From positions 129,680,648 to 129,744,647 of the forward strand of contig CM061136.1 of assembly GCA_030789695.1 (NCBI GenBank): a DNA stretch of 64,000 nucleotides, written 5' to 3'. The notes below the pieces were generated by a model. The model was not told the origin of the DNA, did not search any database, and was given only the letters and a program-made list of their open reading frames with translations. This stretch comes from Scilla litardierei (lineage: Eukaryota > Streptophyta > Magnoliopsida > Asparagales > Asparagaceae). Made by a program: the position numbers and the translations under genes. This document shows positions 34,001-45,239 of the stretch, one piece after another. The first letter of the stretch is position 1. Each line of letters opens with the position of its first letter.

Positions 34001-35645
34001 TTCCACCGGCTTGGCCCGAAACCTGACCGGACCCAGCGAACTGCTACCACGGCTGAACTCAAACACTGGATGTCCAGGAATCTCGAACACTACCTTCTTC
34101 CTCCGACAGTCGATCGTAGCGTAGAAGCTCGCAAGCCAATCCATCCCAAGCACAGCATCGTAGTTGATGATGTCGTGGACAATAAAGTCAGCATACAGCT
34201 CGTGTCCACAGACCACCAACGGGCAGGAACTGCACCCACGATGCACCGAAATCACACCATTCCCTGTGATGATGTTCCAACTCCTGGGAAGAGAGGAAGT
34301 CGACAGGGAATGCCTCTCCACGAAGCTCCGAGAAATGATACACATGGATGCACCAGAGTCAAAGAGAACTCGTGCAGGAAAAGCGCAAACCAAGATCACA
34401 CCTAACAGACAGTCTAACAATCAAATTCTATTCTAGCAGATAATCATGTGCAAACAACTAATTATATCTAACAGCCAACTAACTAAGAAAGGAACAGCTA
34501 GTTAGAAAGTTACCTGCGATAACCTCGTCCAACGTCTCGGTCTCAGCAGCAGTCATCAAAAACGCCTGTCGTCTCGGTCGGACAGCCTGCTGAAACGCCT
34601 GCCTCTGCGGAACGAGAGGCGCCCCACGACCAGCAGGAACAGGTGTCCTCTGCTGCAACGGCTGAGCTGCAACAGGTGCCTTCCACGGCTGCTTCGACCT
34701 CGGGCAATCCTTCATGGTGTGCGCAGGATCACCACAAACTAAACACTGCCCCAGCATCTTCCGGCACTGATCCTTGATATGCCCCGTCTTGCCACAGAAG
34801 TTGCAAGTCTTCAGAGTAGAAGGTCCTCCAGGCCTCTTGAACTGCACAGGCTGGTTGGGCCCGTGCCCCGGTCTCACCACTGCTCTGGCCTGCTCCATAG
34901 GCCTCTTCCCAGTGCCAGAAATCTGTCCCCTCTTCTGATTCACAATCCTCTCCTGCCTCTTTGCCGCAATCAGAACCTTCTGGTAAGTCTCCGCATCAGA
35001 AGAAGTGACATAGCTCTGCAGATCCAACGAAAGCCCCTGCAGAAACCTCTGGGCTCTCTCCTCAGCATCCTGCACCATCTTCGGTGCAAAACGACTCAGC
35101 CTCGTAAATTCCTGGTGGTACTGATCCACCGTCAAATTCCCCTGCTTCAAGTCAATGAAACGCTGAGCCATCTCTCTCCTTGCGGCCTTAGGAAAATATT
35201 CTTCATCAAACCTGGACTTGAAGGTAGTCCAAGAAATCGGCTCCTCCAGCAACTCCTCCTCGGCGTCCCACCAGTTCCGCGCGTTGTCCTTCAGCTGCCG
35301 CTTTGCCAGATCAACCCATCCAGTCGGGTCGACCTTCGACATCTTCAGATTGTCTTCCATGTTCCTGGTCCACTCATCTGCAACCAGGGGTCCCTCGGTC
35401 CCATCAAAGTAAGCAGGGCCCAGCTCCCGAAACTGCTTCGCTCCGGGCTCGAAGCGAGGGACATTCTGGACAGGCTGCGCTGCTCGAGCAGGCGGAACAT
35501 TCTGGGCATTCTGGAGCATGCCCTGCTGCACCTGCATCATCTGATGCATCATCCGCATGATCTCTCCGTTGGTGGGCTCCCGATCCGGCTCCTGGTCACG
35601 AGGGGGCACTCCACCACCAGCACGGGTATTCCGTCTCCCAGCCAT
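31006..35645 (-). CDS. Chromovirus gag-pol polyprotein, unit 2 (two introns)
   Basis: A copy of the gag-pol at 23150-27789, offset 7856 bp. Exons on the minus strand are 35645-34514, 34401-31982 and 31911-31006. All open frames in this unit translate identically to unit 1, including both introns, so the same 1485-codon joined frame results. Being part of a tandem array, this unit has its own LTR on each side and could in principle be transcribed from the right LTR, reading through into unit 1. Confidence 0.9.
31912..31981 (-). other. Intron 2 in chromovirus integrase, unit 2
   Basis: Same sequence as 24056-24125, with identical donor and acceptor. Confidence 0.75.
34402..34513 (-). other. 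Intron 1 between gag and protease, unit 2
   Basis: Same sequence as 26546-26657, with identical donor and acceptor. Confidence 0.82.
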
Positions 35646-35794
35646 CTATTGACACAGGAAAACGAAACAAATCAGACTCTTTGGTTATGACACGGTGTTG
35701 AATTTTGTTTATTGGACTTGCTATAATTCTTATTGTTATCCCGATTAAGTCACAGTTACAGAAAATTGGACCTGCATGGGCCACCAAAGAAACC

Positions 35795-38700
35795 TGTCAC
35801 GCCCCGCTTCCCAAAAACATGGAGGCGAAGCGTGAGAAGGTCCGCACGGACTTGAAGCTGCAAAGCCGCAAGTCCGTTAAGCGTCAAATAAAACGAAGTA
35901 GCAGGTCCCTGTAATGTGACTCAGAACAACAATAATAATAATAGCAAAAGAGGCGAATAATAAAGCATTCATCCAACTCATAGTCCAACAAAAGTCCACA
36001 ACCAGAAATGCCACCGGCAACAAAAGAGTCAAAAGTACAAGGCCCAGCATGGCCAAAGGAAACTAACAAAACGGTGCTACTCACCGACAACCACAGCTAA
36101 CAAAAAAAAGTACGGATGATCTCTAAGATTGATCACCTGTATCTTCGTACTCTACGTCACCAACGGGCTCAGGCACGAACTCCACGAACTCGTCACCCTC
36201 CGCAACTATCTCTGGCTCAGCAACTAACATGCGTCACCCAAAGAGAAGGGGCACATGTCAGCAAATCTAAAAAGACTTGTGCAAGAAACTATGAAAGAAA
36301 GGTAAAACAACCTAACAGTTCTAAAGTAAAGTATGACATGGATATAAAGTGACAAATGACATGGCATGGCAATTATACGAGTAAAAGACAAGTACTGGAA
36401 TTGTAATCACGTCGTGCACAGAGATTCCGTCCTTTGGCTAGAGTGGCTGTACGGGCCAACTCTTACACTCAAGTGACCGTTTATCCCTACCCCTCCACGT
36501 GTGTCGAGCCAGGGCATTACCCCCGAACACGGAATGCTCGCTTCTGGATCACGAGCCAGGAAGTGTTTTTAACACGGATGGCGTAGGGTTATGCCCGCAT
36601 AACGGGTGCCTAGCCGGTAACATGGAAACATGGAAAGTAGTGTAGCGTGTGCTACGATGCAAGTTTAACTAGGATGACATGTATGATGCAATGCATGGCA
36701 GTTAACAATTCAAATGCGTACAGTTAAGGAATTTAAACATGACAGATATCAATGCATAAATGATATGGCAAGGTGTCGGATCTAGCTTCGTTGTCAAGCT
36801 AGATCACAAAGTTGCGCCTGGATCGCTATCATTTCACGATCTAGTCTCTTTCACGCTAGTACAAGGAATTGGCCTAAAGACATGGCCTAAAGAAAGTTGG
36901 CAAGTTTCACTTGCCTGATTTTGGTGATGTCGGATGACGTGGATTCGTCTCGACAAACGTTACGTTATGGGACGACTGGTGCTCTGTTTGATTAAAAATA
37001 AGGACTCTGAATTAGTACTCCATCATAGCTAACTGATTAGTTATTTCATTTAGGTCCTCTAACCTAGGGAGATTCACTTCATATTATTAATGATACTAAC
37101 CCACTAAAAATAACATGTGTGTAATAACCTACTTCTTATCAATCTTGGGCATAAGGTATTTTAGTGTTCCAATAAAGTTACTGATCATGCAAGACTTCCA
37201 ACATCAAAACAAAGCTTTAGGGGTCCTCAAGTACAAGAGTGGGGCTGCAATATGTATACTATCCTATATAGCATATAAGTTATCTATAAGAAGCCATGGC
37301 ATCAAGTTTCAAATAGCAACACTACTCTTTCATGTATACAGCAAGCTCTTTAAAACATTTCTTATCAAGTGTATAACAGAGGAGATAACTCGAGTTGGGT
37401 TCATATGCACAAAAACCTAAGCACATCATCTACCTACTTGATGATCCACAAACATCAAAAGTTTTCTTATAAAACCCTCACATCTAGCAACTAACCCATC
37501 TAAATATTAAACTCACAGACAGGGAGTTAAACCCTAACCAATTTTTCTTTAACACTTATAAAACAACCAGCAGTTCACAGGTGAATCAACCCAATACAAC
37601 AGATAAAGGTTTAATCTCTAACAACTTAACATCTTCATTATATATATAGCAATCTTCTAGCATTCCTTAAGATCTTCACAGAAGAGAAAACCAACAGCAG
37701 GAATCTAATCATACCATAAGCTAACAGCAATTAACCATTCTTAACTTAATCATTAACTAACATCTGAACTTATAAACCTAACCCTAACTAAATAAAATTC
37801 ATCACTAACCTCTAACTCAAAGCTGCGGGTGCAGGTGGGCTCGAGGGTGGCTGCGGCGCTTGGGGTGTGCTCCGGCGATCCACAGGAACTCACGGCGGCG
37901 ATGGGTGGCCGCGGCGGCGGCTGCAGCGGCGGCGGCGGCCTGCTGCAGCTGCTGCTGCGTTTACAGCGGATCGGGGCGGTTTTAGCGGCGGTTTCCGGTA
38001 ACTTACGGCGGAGCAACGGAGGGAGGAAGGTCGGGGGATGGTCAGGGGCTCGCCGGCGTCGGGGTTTGGCCGGAGAAAGGGAAGAACGGCGGGTCTTGCG
38101 GTGGTTGCGTGAGTGAGGAAGAGAACTAGGGCCGGCGCATGGGGGTTTTATGTTTTAGGTTGCTGTGAAACCTAGCCTTAGGTTTATTATTAATAGGGGA
38201 GGGTGCACGTGATGTAGGGTGAAGGCTAGGGTGTGGGCTTCTCAGTTGAGTTGAGGTTTAAGCTATATGAATTTGTTAAATAAGAATTAAACTGTTAAAA
38301 GCCCAAGCAAAAACTTCACACTCTCTTTCTTGCGTGGGTTTGTGTGCCAATGGTTTAGAAGTGGGCCAAGTCACAAGTCAGATGTAATTATAATAATATT
38401 ATTATTAAGGGATATAACACCATGAAACCTAGGGCTTAAAATACAATAAGTTGGACCAAAAAGTGCACATAGATCAAACGGAGTCCAAAAATCGTAAGAA
38501 AAATACTGGGGTGACCGGAACGACGAGAGAAAGAAGATGGAAGAGACGGATCACAATTTCGATGACGAGAAACGAAATTAAAAATAAAAGCGTCTCCTGC
38601 CAAAAGTGATAATCGCGACGTCTCCTCAACCAAGGTCGATTCGCGGACGAACGACCCGTGAAAAGACGTTGCAAATCAACACAAAATTCTAATACTCTCA

Positions 38701-38820
38701 GAGAGGGACACAACGACATATCACACGATAGGGTTCGGATACAGACAACGTCAAAAATAAACACGTGCACGAACAAGACTACGTGCACGTCACAGCGTAC
38801 AACAAAAACTGATCGTTACA
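35795..38820 (-). repeat. Chromovirus LTR, right copy (promoter LTR)
   Basis: A 3026-bp LTR at the 5' end in transcription sense. It carries C at 35989 and T at 36696. The TSD AACTG follows at 38821-38825. No standard Met-tRNA primer site is seen after its minus-strand end (GTGACA then GGTTTCTTTGG); the primer used is not clear. Confidence 0.95.
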
Positions 38821-38825
38821 AACTG

Positions 38826-39217
38826 TGACCGACTAAGTGCTCTAGGGTAGTCGCGTCTTTTCGCATTCCCGACCGACTTAATCTAATTTTATCCGATCAA
38901 TTCTTCATTTAGTCGGTTTGTTTTCGTTCCCCAGCTCGAAAAACCCCTAAACCCGATCGAGACTCTTCACCTTCCGTCGTTTCTCCGGCCATCTTTCTGG
39001 CCATCCCCGCCGTCCGTCGCCGTCGACCACTCCCCTAGGTATCTCCCCCCTTCCTAGATCTCTTTTTTAATCCCCAGGGTTAGTTCTACATCGTGTTTTC
39101 ACTTCTAGGGTTCTAGGGTTTCGGATTCTCTATCTTAGGGCTTGTGTTGTATGTTCTAGGGTTTACGCTTAGAGTGCTTGATCTTCGTCGCTTGATTGTA
39201 CTCGTTGTGCTGTGATC
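38826..39217 (+). other. Sire-B pre-ORF3 region
   Basis: The palindrome array resumes here (GTGACCGACTAAG, CCCGACCGACTTAA and TTTAGTCGGTTTG half-sites to about 38925). A pyrimidine-rich, GC-richer stretch follows that reads like a 5' leader (CTTCACCTTCCGTCG, TCTCCGGCCATC), then TTCTAGGGTTT repeats up to the ORF3 ATG. No TATA box is obvious. It could hold an internal promoter or a splice acceptor for ORF3. Confidence 0.5.
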
Positions 39218-40915
39218 ATGGCAAGAACGAGACTCCCGATTACATCTTCTGGGGCATCCCCCATGTCCGTAGAGGCCGCGACCGTTTCGACCCCTCCTAA
39301 GCGTAGGGCCAAGACCACTCGACCCCCCTCTTCGTCTTCAACTCCGTTGAAGCGGAAGAGGACGTCCAAGCCTAAACCTACCGGCCAATCTTCCAAGCCT
39401 AAACCTAAACCCAAAAAGTTTCGTGCTCCCACTCCTCCCGGTGAGGGTTCAGGTAGTGATTCAGAGGATGATTCCGATGAAGAATACACTCCTGAACATC
39501 CCGAGAAGGCACCTACTCCACCCCCTCCTCCACCTCCTCCTAAGCCCCGTAAGGCTAAGGGTAAAGCTCCTATGCCAGTCGGCGGTGTCGATATATCGTT
39601 GTGCCGCGACGACCCTCAGTGTCTCGCAGCGTACAACCGTATAGAGCACTGCCCACTGCTGTTGGAGCATTACGTTCAGTTTTCTGATTTTCTTGGCCTT
39701 GCTGATCTGCTCTCCTATAGTGGCCTGTTGGACTACCTTCGATTTGACTCCAAGGCGAACCCTAGACCCTATCCTCGCCTGGTCAAATTATTCTATGCCA
39801 ATCGTGTCCGGGGCCAGTACGGTGATTCTCACTCCATCGAGACTTCTGTTTTGGGGACCCCTATAGTCCTCACGGCAGAAATCTTGGGGGAGTTGATATG
39901 TTGCTCGTCGTGTGGCCTCCTCCCGTCTGACATATCTGTCGACGATATCTCCTCCCTCGATCAGCGGACCCTAGGCAAAATCTTCCAGGTTATCCCCCCT
40001 GCCTTCATAGGAGTACCTTCGAAATCATTCAAGCCGAATGCTTGGGTGATTAACCTGATCTTGAAATCCTGCCTTCTTCCCAAGTATGGATCTTCTTCTC
40101 TTCCATCTCAGCCGTTTTTGAAATTGATTTACGCTCTGTTTATGGGTAGCGAGATTAATTGGGCTCGCATTATACTCGATAAGATGGATTCTTTCGAGTG
40201 TATTCGCAAGACCACTAAATCTGTGCATATCCCATATCCGTGTCTCCTGACCTTGTTTTTCCGTCGATTCGGTGTCCCCTTGCCCCCTGATGATGAGCGT
40301 CCCCTTGGTCCTCCTCTGAACGCGACGGCCGTCAAGAAATCTCTTGCGGCACTCCGTCACGTGCAGCGGTCGACACCTTCTGCATCTCAGGCCACCCCTT
40401 CAGCTGCTTCAGTCCCTCCTCCCTCCGCCACACTTGATGATGTCGTTCGGTTACTTCGTCGACACGAGTCGTGTTTGGCTCGTACCGAAGAGGTCGTCTG
40501 CCGTATGGCTAGTTTGATGGGCGTTCAGCTTCCTCCTCCTGTGTCTGAGGATGAGGAGATGGACGATGAGGATATTGATGAGCTTGTCACCTCCTTGGCT
40601 CGTGGCGATGAGGCCACTGCTGCTGCTGCTGCTGCTACCACATCTGCTCCTGTTGCTGGCACCTCTTCCGGTGCTCCTGAGACTTCGGCACCAGTGGATC
40701 AGCCTTCTGATGCTGCTACTGATCCTTCTGACGACCCTGCTCCAGATTTGCCTGCTGTTGTTCCTGTTGAGACCCCAGCCGTTGAGCCAGTCGTCGATGT
40801 CTCCACCCCTGCCCCGACGATCCCGTCTATTGACACGCCTCTCCTCCCTGCAGAGCCTGAGTCCACTCCTTCGACTGGACCCACGGAGACTGCAGATCCA
40901 GCCACTTTCTCATGA
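39218..40915 (+). CDS. Sire-B post-pol ORF (ORF3), plant-transposon-protein family
   Basis: A 565-codon open frame from the ATG at 39218 (upstream in-frame codons include no ATG). The N-terminus is basic and Pro/Ser/Thr-rich, with repeated KPKP and an acidic SDSEDDSDEE patch (about 80-90) and a Pro run (about 100-108). A core of about 150-355 contains YPRLVKLFYAN and PCLLTLFFRRFGVP, matching Sire-A ORF3 in order and spacing. A short helix-like segment (LLRRHESCLARTEE) and a long Ala/Pro/Thr-rich tail follow. No signal peptide or transmembrane segment is evident, so it is not envelope-like in structure. It is intact although gag is broken. Function unknown; RNA or chromatin binding by the basic N-terminus is only a guess. 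Confidence 0.8.
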   Translation: MARTRLPITSSGASPMSVEAATVSTPPKRRAKTTRPPSSSSTPLKRKRTSKPKPTGQSSKPKPKPKKFRAPTPPGEGSGSDSEDDSDEEYTPEHPEKAPTPPPPPPPPKPRKAKGKAPMPVGGVDISLCRDDPQCLAAYNRIEHCPLLLEHYVQFSDFLGLADLLSYSGLLDYLRFDSKANPRPYPRLVKLFYANRVRGQYGDSHSIETSVLGTPIVLTAEILGELICCSSCGLLPSDISVDDISSLDQRTLGKIFQVIPPAFIGVPSKSFKPNAWVINLILKSCLLPKYGSSSLPSQPFLKLIYALFMGSEINWARIILDKMDSFECIRKTTKSVHIPYPCLLTLFFRRFGVPLPPDDERPLGPPLNATAVKKSLAALRHVQRSTPSASQATPSAASVPPPSATLDDVVRLLRRHESCLARTEEVVCRMASLMGVQLPPPVSEDEEMDDEDIDELVTSLARGDEATAAAAAATTSAPVAGTSSGAPETSAPVDQPSDAATDPSDDPAPDLPAVVPVETPAVEPVVDVSTPAPTIPSIDTPLLPAEPESTPSTGPTETADPATFS

Positions 40916-41871
40916 CCGTCTGTTTCGAGGCCTCTCTTATGATCTTTGGATGATGCATCTTATTGAGAGTATTTTAGGTTAGGATGGAGTGTTGGGGTTG
41001 TCTTGATGTATTTTGGTTATATGGATGTCGGTGTTGTATTTTGATGTTTTTGGGTGTTGATGATGATGTATTGATGTATGATGTATTTTCCTTTTTGATG
41101 TTGATATACATGGTCTGTTGCATTTGATATGATGTAGTCGATATCTTTTTGGATGTACTCATGATGTTTTTATATATATACATCGATGTTCTCTTTGTTT
41201 TACTTCGTCGTGCACCTTTAATTTTCATTCATTGTCTATGATATGTGAAATCTTCGCTCGTCGCTTAAAAAAAACTTGGTTAAATAGATTATATTTCTAT
41301 GATTGTATAGAATTGTTTTCCATGCACAAATTTAACCAAGAATATTGAATATTGGAGAGTATGTTTCATTATTCAATAAATGAATAAATATTTGGTATTT
41401 TTGATGATTTTAATTATCGCTATTTGATAATGGACAATTTGGCACACCTTGACTTGTTTTCATCACTTTTCCCTTGGTGTCAATTAGGTTCATCGTCAAT
41501 ATCTAATACTCCCGATGTTGGATTTTCCTTTTCCTAGTTGTTGTCGTTGTATGCCCCTATTTTTGGGATAATGCCAAAGGGGTAGAGATAATGATAATAA
41601 ATAGGGCAAATGAAAATTTAACTCATTTTCCAAGAATCTAATTTAATGTGTTAGATTCAGGGGGAGTTAAAATATATATAAGGATTTTCAAAATCCGATA
41701 TTTCAAAAATCGATTCTCGTTATATATCTTACTCGTCTCATTGATGCAATTTATATATATTCATTTTGGAATTAACGTGTCATCAATGCAGGGGGAGTAA
41801 GTATTTTACATTTGAATCATTATTTTTGATTATTATTTATGTTGGTTTGTCATCACCAAAAAGGGGGAGAA
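40916..41871 (+). other. Sire-B 3' untranslated region and polypurine tracts
   Basis: An AT-rich trailer after ORF3. It contains CAGGGGGAG words near 41660 and 41790 and the final tract AAAAAGGGGGAGAA at 41858-41871, preceded by GGTTTGTCATCACC and followed directly by the 3' LTR. Several PPT-like tracts plus the GTTTGTCATCA box fit Sire-type elements and match Sire-A at 9565-9590. No gene is seen. Confidence 0.85.
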
Positions 41872-43622
41872 TGTTGAATATTGGACTCCCCGGATTTGGT
41901 TTTGGATGATGAGCAAACATAAATAATTCATGAACTAACAATTTGTGAGCGCGGTATTGGAGATTGTCGCCAAATTCATGAGAACAATCAAAGCGACATC
42001 TCAAGACTTCTCAAAGCTCGTATTCATTGCCTAAAGCTTCGTTGAAGCACTTGGACCGTTTGGAAGTCATGAAGAATTAATCGAAGCTCTCGAAGACCGT
42101 TCATTAAGGTTTTATTTATAGTCTTTTAGCTTCGATCTATAGAATGTTAAGCCTTGAGTATATCTTACGATTCTATCTTCATAACGCTCATATCGTAGCT
42201 CTAGGATCTTAGTACAAGTCCACTCTAACTTCCTTGAAGCATCGCGCTTCGATTCGGACTGGTTTGTGCATATTAGTTGGTACAAGAAGAAGTACTGACC
42301 GACTAGATGGTGATCTAGTCGGTCAGCAGAGCTTCTTGGACCGACTAGTGTGAGTTAATCTTTTCTTGTTCAGTACTGTTTACAGTTAGTCGGTCTACGT
42401 TGACTCACCGACCGACTAGTTTGTGAACTAGTCGGTCAGTGATGCTTCTTTGACCGACTAGTTGTGATTTACTGTACATGCCAAATTTCTCCTAAGCTAC
42501 TGTTTATCGTTAGTCGGTCTAAGAACATTTGGTGACCGACTAGTTGATAATCTAGTCGGTCAACATTTGTTCTTGGACCGACTAAGTCAATTTGTATTCA
42601 GACTACTTGTTTTTGCCTCTTAGTCGGTCTACGTTCACTGATTGACCGACTAGTTGTGAAACTAGTCGGTCAGAAAGTCTTCTTGGACCGACTAGATTTC
42701 TAGGTCTGAATTTCTATCTCTTCTTAGTTCTTAACTTAGTCGGTCCATGTTGTTTGACTGACCGACTAGTTGATGAACTAGTCGGTCAGTGGTTGTTCTT
42801 TGACCGACTAGTTGCCTCAGATTTCTATCCGTTGGGACTTGACCTAACTTGTTTTTATGGGACCCTATAAATACGAACCTAGGTCATTTCTCTCTAGGTT
42901 AGAGCTGCCATTAAGAGATTCATTGAGATAGAAAGAGATAGCCATTCTCACTCATTTCTAAAGCTCTCTTCCTCACAAGAAATCCATTCTCTCACATTCT
43001 AGATCTAGAATCCATCTTGAGAGAAGTTTGTTCTTGGTGAGCCCTTCAAGCTCTAGCTTGATTCAAGTCTCCAAATCACTCCTAGGCACCCATTGCTGGT
43101 CATTTCTTTGGTGCTAGGTCTTGGTGACTTCATCTTCCTCAAATCCCTCATTGCACCTATTTGGTAAGAAAACTCAAGGTATAGGATTTTGTGGTAAGAT
43201 TGTTTATTTCATTATAAACTTGTTTATATTGCTTATTGATTCTCTCGGTTGTGAGAGAAGGTTGTGATCCCGGGTTGTGGGATTCACTATTGCCATTGCA
43301 TGTATGATTTGATCTTGTGAAGGTTTTTCACAAGATATCATAGTGAAAATCTTGGGTTAGGGTGTCTAACCTAAGTATCCGGAGGGGATCCGGGTGGTTG
43401 GGACGTAGGATCACCGGGAACAAGTCGGAGAGACTTGGGTGGATCCGAACCCAGTAACATCTTTTGTTAGCATTGTTATTTTTGTTGTTGTCATTCAATT
43501 TAAGCTTCCGCAAATTGATTTGGTAGTTGTTTGCACTATAATTAGGAATTATACTCCTTGTTATTTTTAAAGTACTATTCACCCCCCTCTAGTACTTGTG
43601 CAGTAGCTTGTAGGGCATTACA
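41872..43622 (+). repeat. Sire-B 3' LTR
   Basis: A 1751-bp mate of 12360-14111 with the same ends, palindrome array (42296-42814), TATAAATA (42866-42873) and CTATTCACCCCCCTCTAG (43575-43592). Differences from the 5' LTR are scattered single bases, at least a dozen seen by eye. Confidence 0.95.
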
Positions 43623-43960
43623 AAAGATTCCTCCTTCAAAGGTTTAGTCAAAATATCGGCAATTTGATGTTCAGTGGAAATGAATTTTAATATGATATCA
43701 CCTTTCTGAACACGATCATCAAAAAATGATGATGTATGTCAATATGTTTAGTTCTTGAGTGGTGAACATGATTTTTAGATAAATTAATTGCACTAGTGTT
43801 GTCACACATAATAGGACATGTGGAACCGTGACTGCCATAATCTGATATAGTGTGTTTTATCCATAAAATTTGAGCACATGCTAAACCAATGACAATATAT
43901 TCTGCCTCTGTGGTAGATAATGAAACAGAGTTTTGCTTTTTGCTAAACCAAGAGACTAAG
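43623..43960 (-). pseudogene. Sire-A RNase H, C-terminal half
   Basis: Minus-strand reading starts [20 protein letters not shown] at about 43953 and continues through a KNHVHHSRTKHIDI-like block to TKPLKEE near 43640, then joins 12354. It is part of the copia RNase H that degrades the RNA strand during cDNA synthesis. The upstream half lies at 45240 and beyond, separated by the 1.28-kb insert. Confidence 0.85.
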
Positions 43961-45239
43961 TGTAGGGTTTTCCGGGACCCTTAGGGCACAAAAACTCTAT
44001 GCCCGTCCTAAGTCGGACGGAACATAGACAGAAATAGCAGCGGAAAATAATCATGTTAATCTAATTAACATTTAACCCTAAGATCCAAGACCCTAATCCA
44101 AGATCTATGCCGACTTGGGATGGGTCTGACCATCCCAAGAAGGATCTAGCCTACTGCGATTAAATTAAACTAATGCTTAATTAAACACATACCCGGAATC
44201 TCAACCCTGGGGCAGGCGAGATGTTCCGCACCGTCTTCCGAGCCGCTCCCTGTCCCACGCCGAGCTGCTCCTCGAACCGCTCCCCGAACTGCTCCGCATC
44301 CCGAGGCGATCAATCCCGTGTCACCGAGCCAACCACGCGCTGAAGAAAGTTTCACGCGAGTGAAACCTCCGCCTAGATTTCGGATCTGAATCCGAACTCC
44401 TTTACGGCTTTGCTAGAGCCCTCAGGAGCAAGGCAGAAATTTATAGGGAGAGGAGAAATATTAATTTAGTTTAGATCCGAGCGTGCTCCAACATTTACGA
44501 GAGTCGCTCAGATCTAGAGCCTGGGACGAGTTTTGAGGAGGGGAGCAGACCCCTATTTATATAGGCGGCAGACTCTCCCCTTTCCTCAAATTCCGATGTG
44601 GGATTAATTTAGAGTTTAATCAAATTCAATTTAGTTTGCCCTTCGCAAAGTGCAAACTTCCGTGAATTTTAACTTCCTCACCGTTGAACTTCAGGATTGA
44701 TACAACATATCAATTCGAAGGGCGTTCAACGGTGAACGCATAAGAAAAAACCGTTCGTCAATCGGAGTTCGTTTGACCCTCCAATTGATCGTCCAAAGAT
44801 CAGCCCATGGCTAGTTTTTCGTAAAAACTGAGCCGTCAAATTTCTGCATCAATCAGGGGTTTGAAACCCTAAAACTGGGGCCCACAGGTAGGCCCCACGC
44901 ATTCAGCGCGCGCAGAAAATTGCCTGGGCATAGCCCAGGCCTGTGCTTGGGCTTGGCCAGCAGACCAGACCTAGTCTGGCCTGATCTTACCCTTTGGGCT
45001 GTTTTGGGCATATCTTGAGAATCTGGCGTCCGATTTGGACGCCGTTCGAACCTGGGTCTAGATCGGGACATTCCCATCTTACCCGTGAACTTTTTCTTAC
45101 GTTTATATTATTAAAAATTATTTTAAACTATTTAAAACAAATTTAATCTCTTTTGCATCAAATGCAAAAATAGTCCCTATCTAAGCTTAAATTATCATTT
45201 GCATCAAATACAAATGATCCGAGGGCATATTACTCTACA
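43961..45239 (-). mobile_element. LTR-like insert in Sire-A RNase H (probable solo LTR)
   Basis: A 1279-bp sequence with TGTAGGG...CTCTACA ends interrupts RNase H exactly between the GHALV and SWFSK codons. Flanks read CTAAG on the left and CTAAT on the right, a 5-bp duplication with one mismatch. A TATATAAATAGGGG box lies on the minus strand near 44567-44554, so the transcription sense is probably minus. No protein motif is found inside. Short terminal inverted TGTAG/CTACA and the size fit a solo LTR of an unidentified element. Confidence 0.75.

Larger units (their letters stand above)
20083..38820 (-). mobile_element. Tekay-type chromovirus in tandem: LTR-body-LTR-body-LTR
   Basis: Three LTRs (20083-23108, 27939-30964, 35795-38820) alternate with two 4830-bp bodies. 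Every feature in the second unit is offset by exactly 7856 bp and translations are identical. A single 5-bp duplication AACTG flanks the whole array (20078-20082 and 38821-38825), so one insertion later expanded in place. The two variable LTR positions I noticed are 20277 (T in the left LTR; C at 28133 and 35989) and 20984 (G in left and at 28840 in the middle; T at 36696 in the right). Clade call: Retrotrans_gag, two CCHC knuckles, FIDD RT and a C-terminal chromodomain-like tail. Confidence 0.95.
12360..43622 (+). mobile_element. Sire-B: Sire-type Ty1/copia element (footprint with nested chromovirus)
   Basis: LTRs at 12360-14111 and 41872-43622, a TGGTATCAGAGC primer site, gag, pol, an extra ORF and a PPT all lie in plus orientation. 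The target duplication AAAGA is at 12355-12359 and 43623-43627. It sits in the end of the Sire-A pol gene. The Tekay-type array at 20083-38820 interrupts the pol-ORF3 interval. By eye the two LTRs differ at a dozen or more positions, so this insertion is older than the chromovirus inside it. Gag is broken and the integrase lacks its catalytic Glu. Confidence 0.95.

Noticed and set aside
20083..38820. Pure assembly duplication of one chromovirus
   Set aside because: Not excluded, but the mosaic of two variant bases in the middle LTR and the single outer TSD fit real unequal recombination.
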